DNA of 64,000 nt from Coriaria nepalensis (Eukaryota; Streptophyta; Magnoliopsida; Cucurbitales; Coriariaceae): the NCBI GenBank assembly GCA_027186245.1, contig CP114485.1, positions 3,534,001 through 3,598,000 on the forward strand, given 5' to 3'. Made by a program: the position numbers and the translations under genes. Positions 38,195 through 49,339 of this stretch are shown in pieces (position 1 is the first letter of the stretch; every line of letters begins with the position of its first letter). Below the pieces are notes generated by a model. It was not told the DNA's origin and did not search any database. It was given only the letters and a program-made list of their open reading frames with translations.

Positions 38195-41100
38195 ATGGGA
38201 AAGCCACAACTTGTAACTACTACTCTTGTTTACATATTTTTGCTTTCTGCCTTGGCATTGCCCTGCTATTCTGATCAACAAAAGAAGGTAATAAGCGTAC
38301 TGTTTAATCTATCTCCCTCATCTTTATACACGGAAGCAATCTGCATGTTTATCTGATTAATAAGGGAAAATGCTCAGGTCTATGTTGTGTACATGGGAGA
38401 AAAACCGAGCGGCCAAATGCTCATCGCTTCGTTGCACTACTCCATGCTTAGTACTGCTCTTGGAGGGTTAGTCTAATGTCACCTAATGAAATAGAAAAGT
38501 AATTACTTATGTATATACCTCTATAAGCTTATGTAGCTTGACACTTTCCATGTGCAGTTCTGCGGGTGTGAAAGAGTCACTCCTTTACAGTTACGGAAGA
38601 ACCTTTAATGGCTTTGTGGCCGAGCTTACCGATGACCAAGTTGAAAGAGTTTCAGGTTATTTTTTTTTTGTAGGTAGAGCAATATGGATTTTATTTTTAT
38701 TTTTAATTTCTGACTTTGATTTTCTTTTCACAGAAATGGAGGGAGTTGTTTTGGTTATTCCGAACAGACAGTGGAAGCTTCATACGACAAGATCATGGGA
38801 CTTCTTAGGACTCCCACGATCTAATGTGAGAGGTTATGCAGCAGGCCAAGGCATAGGCGGAGATGGGGAAGGGGACGTAATTATTGGAGTGTTTGATACA
38901 GGTAAATTAACTTTGGGCTACTATAGAGCTATTTTCAAAGTTCTTGAACTGATCATTGTTTTAATAAATAACTTGTTAGGAATCTGGCCGGAATCAGATA
39001 GCTTCAACGATGACGGACTCGGTCCTCCACCTTCAAAGTGGAAAGGAAAATGCCATACAAATAATAGCTTCTCCTGTAACAAGTGAGACAAACTAAACAT
39101 ATAAATATTCATCATACATTATGTCTTAAAAATTAATTACTTCATTGCAGCAAAATCATTGGAGCACGATACTACAACGTTGGAAAAAGGTACTATAAAT
39201 GGGACCTCATTTCTCCAAGAGATTCTGATGGCCACGGAACTCATACGGCCTCAATAGCAGCTGGAAGAGAAGTTGACAGTGCAAGTTATTTTGGAATAGC
39301 AGGAGGGGTCGCGAGGGGTGGGGCCCCAAATGCTAGAATTGCAGTTTACAAAGTCTGTTGGATATATAGCTGTGAAACTGCAGATTTACTTGCTGCTTTT
39401 GACGACGCAATTGCTGATGGAGTTGACATCATATCGATTTCGATAGGAGGATCTGGCTTCCTTCCTCCTGCATATTTTGAAGACCCTATTGCAATTGGAT
39501 CTTTTCATGCAATGAGAAAAGGGATATTGACCTCAAGCTCTGCCGGAAATAGCGGACCCTATAGAGGATCACTTTCTAATTTCGCGCCATGGTTACTAAC
39601 TGTAGCGGCTAATAGCATTGACAGAAAATTTCAGTCTGACTTAGTACTTGGAAATGGACAAATAGTCCCGGTAAGTTGTTGTTAGTACTTGTATAACCAA
39701 TTCTATTCATGTTTTGTTAATCTTTAATCTTTTCTCTCTCTGTCTCCCCTTTTTCTTCTTTAGGGAAATGGTATTAATACCTTCAATCTTAATGGAACCT
39801 CATTTCCATTGATATGGGGTGGAGATGCTGCAAATTATTCGGCCGGTTATGGTTCATTTGACTCGAAATACTGTTATTCTCAAACAATAATGGACTCTCA
39901 GAAACTGAAGGGAAAAATCAGTCTCTGCGAGATTATCACAGATGGTTCTGTTATTCTAACATCACAAGGAGCTGGTACAATAATGCCGTCCTCTAAAATT
40001 CACTTCGACATGGCTGCCAATTTCCCCTTGCCAGCCACACTCATCAATCAACAAGCCATGGACACAGTGATAGAATATACTCAATCAGACAAGTACTTGG
40101 CCCAAATTTTCCCTCTCTTATCACAACTAGCACGTTGGTTTTCCTCTTTGGTAGATAATTGATACAAAAGAGAAAAAAATATTGATCTTCCTTTTTTGGT
40201 TGCAGGAATCCGACAGCAACTATCAAGTACGGTAAGACATTGAAGTACCCTTTAGCCCCTATGGTTGCCTCCTTTTCATCCAGAGGTCCCAACACTATCA
40301 CTCCTGACATCCTTAAGGTATGTAAATTAAGCTAATCATGCGTTGTATTTCTAATAATAGTATGTACTAAATTCTCGAATCGGATAATATTGCAGCCGGA
40401 TCTAACAGCACCAGGGCTTAATATAATTGCGGCTTATTCTCCCATCGCTTCACCTACAGAATATGTCAACGACACCAGAAAAGTCAACTATAACATATTA
40501 TCCGGAACATCCATGTCTTGTCCACATGCCAGTGGAGCTGCTGCTTATATCAAGGCCTTTCACCCTACTTGGTCCCCTGCAGTAATTAAATCAGCTCTAA
40601 TGACCACAGGTAAAAATGGCAATGTTCAATTACTCTAAGGCTAGTAACATACACTAATATATATATATTTTTTCTTTTGGCTAAATGTTTAGCAACCATC
40701 ATTGACCCGGAAAAGCACAGAGAAGACAAAGAATTTGCTTACGGCTCCGGACAAATAAACCCTGCCAAGGCGGTTGATCCCGGGTTGGTTTTCAACATAT
40801 CCGAGGCGGATTACATTGAGTTGCTTTGCAAGCAAGGATATAATGACTCTAAACTAAGACTACTTACAGGGGAACATAGTCATGTTTGTAAGAGTACAAA
40901 ACACGGAAGGGCTTGGGATTTGAACTACCCGTCATTTGCATTAGCTGTAGAAGACGGTCAAGAAGTCAATGCCATTTTTACCCGGAAAGTTACAAATGTC
41001 GGGATCGTAAACTCAACTTACCATGCTAGTATTGATGTGCCGGATTTCTTACAAGTTAAGGTGGTGCCTTCCGTTCTTTCATTCTCTAGGATTGGAGAAG

Positions 41101-41339
41101 AGAGATCATTTACTGTGGAGGTGAAAGGGCCAAAGGTGTCTGAGATGAGCATTGTATCAGGCTCTATTACATGGAGCCATGGGATGCATGTGGTGAGAAG
41201 TCCATTAGTTGTTTACACAGTGCTTCCACCAGTTAAGGTTTTGAAGAAAACACATGGAAAGAGTACTAGAGAAGCAATGGTTAGAGAATTTTCATTATTT
41301 AACAAGTATGGGAGTTTGGAAGAAAATGAGGGTGTATGA
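38195..41339 (+). CDS. subtilisin-like serine protease, cucumisin/SBT4 type
   Basis: Ten exons, 38195-38287, 38378-38466, 38558-38655, 38734-38901, 38980-39082, 39151-39670, 39764-40092, 40206-40317, 40396-40609 and 40693-41339, join in frame to about 790 aa. A hydrophobic signal peptide (residues about 10-26) is followed by an I9 pro-domain (VYVVYMGE, then [16 protein letters not shown]) and the peptidase S8 domain. The triad is Asp148 (GVFDTG), His212 (SDGHGTHT) and Ser543 (SGTSMSCPH), with the oxyanion Asn in SAGNSGP. A PA-type insert lies before the Ser, and an Fn3-like C-terminal domain ([17 protein letters not shown]) closes the protein, with an extra tail of about 30 residues. Such proteases are secreted and process extracellular proteins; the substrate is unknown. 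Multiple introns are typical of the SBT4/cucumisin group. Confidence 0.92.
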
Positions 41340-41698
41340 CTATGACGATTAGTTCCATGATTTTACTTGCACCTCTTTGACTCGATTATGAAGGTCGAGA
41401 AAGTATGTTTAGTACCATTTGCGGCTCTATATTTGATGTACTTTTTTTTTTTTTGGGATTTGCTTACAATCCATATTTATTTATGTCCTTTATCTGGAGA
41501 AGATGTTTCTATTGGGGTTGTTTTATTGAGTAGAATGTGTACTTATACTATGAAGAAATTCATTTTTCTTTTTTAATCTGAGATTTCGTTTGTTTGGCCT
41601 CAAATATTTTGAGAATTTTTTTTTTTTTTTTGGGGGGGTGAGAAATGCAAGAAGAAAACAAACCTCTCACAAACTAAGCATGGCAGTTCCATAATTTG

Positions 41699-42227
41699 AA
41701 TTAATTTCAATTTTAATTCCAGACAATGAGACAGAGTACAACAATTTACTCGGTCAGACAGGCTACGACACCTCCACTCTAAGAACACTAACAGGGGGGA
41801 TCAAAGTTTTTCGAAGAGGAGCAACATACACGGAAAATAATGGAATTTGAACTACCCATCATTGACATTAGCCGTAGAAGATGACGAAGAGATCAACGCC
41901 ATTTTCACCCGGACAGTTACCGATGTCGGTTTGCCTAATTCAACATACCATGCTACTGTTAGTGTGCCGGATCACTTGGAAGTTAAGGTGGAGCCTTGTG
42001 TTCTTTCAGTCTCTAGAGTTGGAGAAGAGAGATCATTAAATGTGATTAATCGTCAAAGGACCACAAGTATATGAACAGTCGATCATATCGGGTTCTATTA
42101 CTTGGAATAATGGAGTTCATGTGGTGAGAAGCCTTATCGTTGTTCACACCGTGCTTCCACCGGTAAGATTTTCGGAGGAAACATCAGGAGAGGTAAGGGA
42201 ATCAAGGGGTGAAGATTTTCTGGCTTG
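41699..42227 (+). pseudogene. subtilase C-terminal fragment
   Basis: This is a partial copy of the last exon of the adjacent subtilase. Visible pieces are YNNLLGQTGYDTSTLRTLTGG, then NYPSLTLAVEDDEEINAIFTRTVTDVG and SVPDHLEVKVEPCVLSVSRVGEERS, and in another frame SIISGSITWNNGVHVVRS ending near 42227. At least two frameshifts break it and the catalytic domain is absent. It represents a tandem duplicate that has been truncated and has decayed. Confidence 0.9.
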
Positions 42228-42672
42228 AAGCAGGATTGAGAGAGAGTAAACAAAAGAACATGATAAATTTTCAGGAAACTTTTTTCATCGAGAATGTAAA
42301 TAATTAAATATAAGATGTAATAAAAATATAAATATACGAATAGAAAATTAATTATTACACCCTTATATTAAATTTGAGTTATATCACCATATTTCTCTTA
42401 TACCATATAAAAATAAAATAAGAAAATTTTATCAAAAAATCTAAAAATATACGACTACTAAAATAAACGGAATTCCGATTTGATTTTGAACTCCACTCCT
42501 TCGATGCTCCTGAAATTAGCGTATAGACAAGACAATAGATACTTCAATATATACTTCACGGTACAATTCAGGAGGTTTGTGTTTAAAACCAAACCCAAGT
42601 TTCAAACTGTTTACTGAAGCCTTAGCTACAGCCCAGGCCCAGTTAGGCCCCAACTGAACTCCAGTCCAGTTC

Positions 42673-44452
42673 TTGCCTGACAAGATTGATTCTTTATCCA
42701 CGGTTGGCAGAGAGAGCCCTGACCAAAGAAAAAGAAAAAACATCCATTGCATGAAGGTTGAAAGAGAAGAACGGGGGCGAGATTGTATTGGAACGGCAGA
42801 AAGTGGGACAAGGAAGAGGAAAATGGGGGAGAGAAGAGAAGGGGATTATTCCAAGAAACCTGTGACCACGACAAAGTGGCCGGTCATCAAACCCAAACAA
42901 AATCTAGAGATTACTCGCCTCAAAGATACTGATCTTTTCACTGTAAGGCTAGATTCTGTTCATCCTCTTCCTGACTGTAAAAACATATTTCTCGGCTCTA
43001 GGTTCTTTTTGTTAGTTTCTAAGTTATGTTGGTGGAATTTATTTTGGTGGGTATGTCTTGATTATTACTATTTGTCAAGTTGTAAGACTTTTGATTGCTC
43101 CCAAATTCCATTTTCACCCTATGGCAGAGGAAACTATAATGTACAATCGCTGCAGCATATTTTACCATTTGGTCTTCTTCTAGTTCTGGTATATGTTGAG
43201 AATTTAATCATAAGGGCAAGGGAGGAGGAAGAGATCTGGGTCTTCCTACATTCTTACTTTATGAGGCTTTTCATAGAGAATTCAATAAAATTTCACTTCT
43301 CCAGTTATTCAGAGAATCAGGTATGTGGACTTGGAACGTTTACAAGGACATAGTAATTGGATAGCAGAACATGAAGGTTTCAACGGCTTAGATCTATTAT
43401 TCTTTGGACTATATTGAGAAATTCGTGTCTGTGTATTAAGTAGACCCCGGCAAGGTCCAAGTTGCAGATGAGAATAAGTAGACAGGAAAGACTACTTAGT
43501 GAACCAGAATCTCTATATGTCCAGGAAGTAAGAAAGCAAAAGGATATTCACATTGTAGATTAAGTGGGTTCAAGTTTTCGCATTATTTATAAAGAAATTG
43601 TGGATTGGTTTATTGCTCATAAAAAGAAGTTCAAAAGGTCTGTTTTCGATTTCATAGCTTGTTATAACAACGGTTTTGTAAGATATGCAGGTGCAAAATT
43701 ACTTTACGTCGGATGAGTCGACGGCATTTGTAGCAGTTGCAAAATCGATTGGTTTTGTACACCAAGGAAGTCTTGGTCCAACAAAAGGAGAAGCTTTTCG
43801 AGATAACGACCGAATCTCTGTGAATGATCCTGTTCTTGCAGATGCAATATGGCAATCTGGCCTTAACAAATTATTTTCTGACATTAAAGTACGGGGAAAA
43901 TTTGCTGTCGGCTTGAATCCAAACATCAGATTTTACAGGTCAGCTCAGCTTTCTCTGCTGTCACTTCTGCAATCTGTCTTAGATGAATTAACTTCTTATA
44001 AGTTTTTGGGTAAAAATATATCAGGTACAAGGTTGGTCAACGATTTGGCCGGCATATTGACGAGAGCAATGATCTTGGAGAAGGAAAGCGGACCCATTAC
44101 ACTTTATTAATATATTTAAGTGGAGGTTCTAAAATGTATAAAAGTAAAAAAGAGACTAACAGTTTGAAAGATTCTTCCTCAGAGCCTTTGGTTGGAGGAG
44201 AGACGGTTTTCTATGGCTCAAGGAATAATGTTGTGGCCGAGGTGAAATTCTTTCTTGAGTTCCGTTCCCTCATTTATTTGTCTTGGATTATGAGTTGTGT
44301 ATTAACAATGACTTGAATTTTTATGATAGGTTGCTCCAATGCAAGGAATGGCTCTCCTACACATTCATGGGGACAAGTGTTTGTTGCATGAAGCTCGCAA
44401 TGTTAGTAAGGGCATTAAGTATGTCTTCCGTTCGGATGTAGTATTTGCTTGA
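42673..44452 (+). CDS. 2-oxoglutarate/Fe(II)-dependent oxygenase, prolyl-4-hydroxylase-like fold
   Basis: Four exons, 42673-42942, 43691-43938, 44025-44241 and 44330-44452, join in frame to about 285 aa. The core reads HQGSLGPTKGEAFRDNDRIS, GLNPNIRFYRYKVGQRFGRHIDES, YTLLIYLSGGS, LVGGETVFYG and ALLHIHGDKCLLHEARNVSKG. The HxD pair of the iron site is HID in FGRHIDES, and the distal His is in LLHEA; basic residues after it (KGIKYVFRSD) suit 2-oxoglutarate binding. I recognise a plant 2OG-Fe(II) oxygenase family related to prolyl 4-hydroxylase alpha-type domains, without signal peptide or membrane span. Its substrate is not known to me. An alternative start at Met 42754 is possible. The gene stands between two subtilase remnants and looks intact, so it is probably active. 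Confidence 0.85.
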
Positions 44453-45173
44453 AGACTTGAGGATATATACAATTAGGAGATAAGTAATTTTTTTTTTTAT
44501 AGTTTTGTAAATCTCCATTCTTATGTTGCTGAATCTGGAGCTTGAATAGATTCGAGCAATGATTAACTGTTATGTAACTAAGATGGTTAATTGGGTAGTA
44601 ATTGTATTCGGCCAAATTGAGTGGATATCAATGATAGTTTGAACTTTAAGGTTAATTTTGTTAACTCATCCTTCCTTTTGCCCTTTACATTACCTATTGA
44701 ATATAAATAGATGTTACAATATGTCTTTTTTACTCTTTTTTTTGGGTCAAAAGATGTTGCAGTATCTAATCAACCAAAAATCTACAGGAAACTATCACAT
44801 AGAAACATCTCAAGAGTCACCAAAATAGATAGGTACAGAAAAACAAGTTGATAAGGACTTAAGTTACATATAGATTCTTTTGTTCCGTTCTTTTGTTTTC
44901 CTGGTCCCTAATTACTATAAAATTAAAGAAACAACAAATACATAAAATATAAATCTTCAAATCACTTCACCACCAACATGTATTCTATGGAAATTCATAG
45001 AATAACATAACATATGGGGTATGAAAATTCATGTAATTTGGCTATGGGTACGATGGTGCTTGAATAAGCGTTTTCTGTTCTTAATTAAATTTGTTCTCTT
45101 TTTTTCCCCACATTTTATGTTTGATCCTTTGAGTTGGTACGAATTGAACATTCTTCTTTACATGTTTAGTAGG
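44453..45173. other. intergenic region
   Basis: Contains the 3' flank of the oxygenase gene and AT-rich DNA leading into the transposase fragment. No gene or clear terminal inverted repeat was found. Confidence 0.5.
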
Positions 45174-45837
45174 ATGACTAGTCCGTCTATTCAAAATAAT
45201 TTAGAATCCGGGAATGTAGGAAATGAAGAAAATGTAGAAGGTTATTATGAGGAAGAGTTTGATAGTGAAGATGATGCAGATACTGATAATACCATAATGA
45301 TAAAAGCCCATACAATCATGATAATGATGAGGACAATCATAATGCATCTAGACCAAGCCATGACGTTCCTATCTTGGAGGGATATATGTCAGATTATCAA
45401 CATGATGAGAACCTTGATAATCTTGATGACTTCATCTGTGATAATGACCTGCCGGTGAAATTCGACCGCTATAACGAGCTACTTAGTCGAAGAGATAAAG
45501 TGACTTTTACAGTCGGAATGCAGTTTACGGATAATAGAAAATTTAGAGAGGTTTTGAAGCTATATTCAATCCAAATAAGCCGAGACTATAATTATTAACA
45601 TAATGAGGCAGCGAAGGTTTCAGCAAAGTATAAAGTGGAGGGATGTGAGTGGAAGATTTATGCCTCGATATCGGCAACAAAGGATTCATTTCAGGTCAAA
45701 CACATTGGTGTGGATCATACGTGTGAGGAAGCCTCTACCAATATAAAGTTGGATGCTAGATTCATATCCACTTACTATCTAGATTATATACAAGGTCATC
45801 CAACATCGCTTACTGAGTATTTTCCGACAAATTCTAG
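45174..45837 (+). mobile_element. Mutator-like (MuDR) transposase N-terminal fragment, decayed
   Basis: The sequence encodes an acidic leader (YYEEEFDSEDDADTDN), then VTFTVGMQFTDNRKFREVLKLYSIQ and YKVEGCEWKIYASISATKDSFQVKHIGVDHTCE. This is the arrangement of the plant MuDR N-terminal domain (GMxF, then a zinc-site-like GC-W and HTC). A frameshift near 45290 and an in-frame stop at 45596-45598 disable it, and the catalytic DDE part is missing. It is a fragment of a MULE, not an active element. Confidence 0.8.
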
Positions 45838-46819
45838 CATCAATAGATCCAAACTACCCTTCATTCTCACTAGCTATAGCCTATAGAAGAGAGGCAATGT
45901 TTGAAGGTGTGATACTTCACTCATCAAAGGAGGTGAAAAAGTTGACTTTTTTTGTGATCATTTTTTTTGGCGTTGACTCTCGTTCCGGTAGCTTCCCTAC
46001 ATCAATTTAAACATGTAGGAACAAATTTCACTCAGATCGGATCAAAGGAACTCAAGTTAGATCCAAATCTGGCTTCTCTGCTTTTGGTTACTGCAGTGGG
46101 AGGTGAATTGAAGTTGGGCAGCTCCAACGGATATTTTTTGTATTCAAGCAAGTTTGATATGTTGATTGAAGTGTGTTGAAGCTGCTGGTGAAGTTTGGAA
46201 AGCTTTGGAATCGTATTTCACCTTTTTTGGCCATGGCTAGTGTAGTTGAGTGCATTTTCCAGTTTTTCTGGTTTTCTTGTACCTTTTCTGTTTTTGATTG
46301 AAAGTAATATAGGTAAGGTGATTGTAAGTGTTGCTTCTGCTGAGAATGTGGCCATTTAATGGTTAACTATTCATGTACCTTGTTTTATCTTTATGTAAGT
46401 ATTTAGACTCTAACTTTTAATGAAAAAAACAGATTGAATGTGTTTTTCATAAGCTGAAGTTCATTGCTGTTTTTTTCTGGGTTTTGGTCTAAAATCTGTT
46501 CTTGAGGAAGTAGAGAGCAAGTCTTGAATCTTGTCTTTCATTTTCCAACAGGCAAGAGGTCATGAAGGGTATTTTCACAAGGAGAGTTACTAATGTTGGC
46601 CCACCAAATTTAACATACTATGCTAGTGTTGATATGCCTGATGATAACTTGGGTAATGTCTAGTGGTTGGAGAAGAGAGATCCTTCACTGTGGTGGTGAG
46701 TGAGTCCCAAGTGTCTGAGGTGGCAATTGTATCCGGTTCTATTACTTGGAATGATGGTCTGTATTTGGGGAGAACCCCACTTGCTTACACTGTAAAAAGG
46801 GCATCCATTAGTGAATGAT
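45838..46819 (+). pseudogene. second subtilase C-terminal remnant, interrupted
   Basis: DPNYPSFSLAIAY at about 45849-45887 matches the DLNYPSFAL motif near the end of subtilases. After about 650 bases of unrelated sequence, the next part of the same domain resumes near 46553: QEVMKGIFTRRVTNVGPPNLTYYASVDMPDD, a stop, then [23 protein letters not shown] and ITWNDGLYLGRTPLAYTV, ending at 46819. The missing link and the stop make it a pseudogene. The first part abuts the MULE fragment directly. The open frame at 45967-46179 between the two halves is not recognisable. Confidence 0.78.
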
Positions 46820-47102
46820 AGATAACTTGAAGCCGATTTGAAATATCAGACAGCATACACTGTAATGAAATGACTACTTGATGCTATTAATTATAAAAAT
46901 GTAAATTTTTAAAGGAAATTCTGAAATAGTATGTATTTAATAATATATAAGAATTGATATTAATTATGATAGATCAATTTATGTGTTAAACAAATTCTTA
47001 ACTTTTTATTCAACTTTGTTTTATTGTCGAGCAGGGACATACAAGCTGTAGTAAACAAAACAAGAAAACATTTTCTACCTCTCTTTCTCTCTCAATTAAA
47101 AA

Positions 47103-48276
47103 TTAGTTCATCATTCGACATTTCAATCTGACTTCACCATCTTCAACATTAGTCACCCCAACATTCCCTAGTTTAACCATTGAAGCAACAAACTCCTTAA
47201 AGAACAAGCTCTCATCTCTAGCAAACGCTTCAACAATCCATCTAGTCCTATAATTAACAAACAATGCTTGATCCGAACCAAACACACCCTTCCCTCCCAT
47301 CACTTCCTTGTAATATACGTTATCAAACCTTGCTGACGTGGAGTCCAAAAACTCCCCAGCATTTCTATCCCTGTTTGGTTTTGTGCATTTTTTCCTCAGA
47401 TTCTGAGCAAACTTGGTATTCAAACTCGGATCGATGTCGTGAGATAAAGTGAAATTATGAAGACGCCATTCGAAGGACAAACAATGTGAAAAGCCTAAAG
47501 TGTGACCACCTGATAGTGCAACCATGTCTTTCACTGCTAATCCTCTCCTTGCAAAGCTTTTGATGAGTTATGATGTGTTGAAGGTTGGAGCTGGCAAGTT
47601 TATGGTTTTTGAAGCTTTAGATATTTTTCCATCTTTCCTCCCCTTTAGCACATTCCAATATGGACCTCCAGACTATATAGAAAATATAACAATGATGAAA
47701 TAATTAATTTAACAAGAAATTAAGCGCGTAATATGTAAATGTGCCACGTAGCATGGTTACTACTTCCCGACCAGCAAGCGATTATAGCGGCACAAGATAC
47801 GGTTTTCGGGCAAGCGTTTTCTAGACTTGTTTTGGCATCGTCTATGACGTAGAATGATCGGAGTGAAATATTTGGAGGGCCATCTTTCTCTGCCTTGTTT
47901 CTCGGAGTTGAGTCTAGAAGACTGAGGTATCACATCCCTAGTTTGCAACATAACATGTACACAAACAATAATTAATGAACTATCTTCATGCATAAATCTA
48001 AGAGACTAAGAAGCAATAATGATATCGAGTTTAAAATATAGGTACCCTAATGAAACAGTCATGGAAGAACATTCGGAGTATACGAGCCGGGACTGTAGGG
48101 TCATGCAAGGAAGCATTGTGAACAGCTTGCAGGATGATATTCTCTGCTTCCGGACATGTTTTTTCGTAAAAACTACTGTCGAGGATGGCTTCGACATTGA
48201 AACTGGCCATAGATAAAGAAGCAAAATGTGTAGAGTTACATTTGATTTGCTTCTTGGTTCAATATTGTGTGCCATC
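47103..48276 (-). pseudogene. class III peroxidase pseudogene (peroxidase 66-like)
   Basis: On the minus strand the pieces follow peroxidase order. FYEKTCPEAENIILQAV and ARILRMFFHDCFIR (distal His) lie near 48046-48190. GCDTSV with LLDSTPRNKAEKDGPPNIS and SFYVIDDAK follow near 47760-47930. SGGPYWNVLKGRKDGKISKA and KDMVALSGGHTLGFSHC (proximal His) lie near 47450-47680, then RWIVEAFARDESLFFKEF to the stop at 47103. Lesions are a one-base loss between GCDTSV and LLDS (near 47920), an in-frame TAA at 47568-47570 where relatives have Gln, a frame break in the signal peptide region, and a missing ARDVV-like segment. The family consists of secreted heme peroxidases acting on cell-wall phenolics. The order and wording are closest to Arabidopsis PER66. 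Confidence 0.88.
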
Positions 48277-49339
48277 TTCTAATGAATATAATGTAATCCT
48301 GGAACTGGTATATAGTAATTTAGAAAGCTTTAACGAGTAATAGTGGTCAGGACTCGTGTGTGTGTGTTTGTATATATATATATATACATATATGCATATA
48401 TGAACAAGATTAAGCAGTTTGTTAGTTAAGAATTTATTGTCGATTGATCTGCTCTACTTTCAAGGTACTCAAATGAGAAAGAGAGTTTGACCACATTTTT
48501 TCTTCTGCTTTGTGACAAAGCTTTCCCATTTGTGGCTGTTAGCTTAGAGGAAGAAATAAATAAGAGTTTGCACGTGGCAACACAAAAACCTACAGTACAG
48601 AAAAAAGGACATTATTTTTATTTTGTTATTTTATTAAATATAATATAATATTCGGAACCAATTAGGTGGTTGATTGCGAACAATCTGATAATAGGTTCAA
48701 TGCTCCATCTCAAAGCAAAAGGGTGGTTTTTTTTTATAAAAAAAACTTAAATTTAGTGGTGCTTTACTTGGAATAATTATATCAATGGCTGGTTGGTGTG
48801 TCTATCAATGGTTGGCTCATCTTTAGCGTAAGGTTGGGAAAAGATAGAAGTACAAAAACCTATGTACTAAGATTGAAGAGAATTTCAAACATGTTTTTAA
48901 CGGATGCCAACAAAAGTAGAGTGAGCAAATTGTGACACAAACCTGCCTCAGACAATGACACAATGTGTGTCTGATCAAAGCATCTCCTAAACTGGATTTC
49001 AACAAAACTGATATTCGATATATCAGTTTGTCATTTTACGCTTAATAAATAAGTTCGATTTTTCTTGGGGGGGGGGGGGGGGGAGGGGGCTATGATGCGC
49101 CATTGTTAATATGATAGTTTGTCGGCTCAGTCCCTTCTCCCACTTTGTGTCTGTAACATTGTTAATCAAATGCCTATGATACCATTGTTAACTCTGTCTA
49201 AGTTCCATTTGGGTCACAAGTATCGCTCTATACCTTCCCTAACATTGTGATTCCAATGCCTTTTCCTTCTGAAAAATTGGTCTTTTCATTTTTCAAGCAC
49301 TCAGGGAGCTGCCCGTGAACTGGGCATTTTTTTAGGGAT
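48277..49339. other. intergenic region with G-tract
   Basis: No gene is seen. A TA-rich microsatellite lies near 48373-48385. A run of 17 G followed by A and five more G lies at 49067-49089, about 250 bases upstream of the PPR start codon. Confidence 0.6.

Noticed and set aside
45967..46179. 70-codon open frame inside the split subtilase remnant
   Set aside because: The product is not recognised and the frame is flanked by degenerate sequence; treated as part of the insertion.
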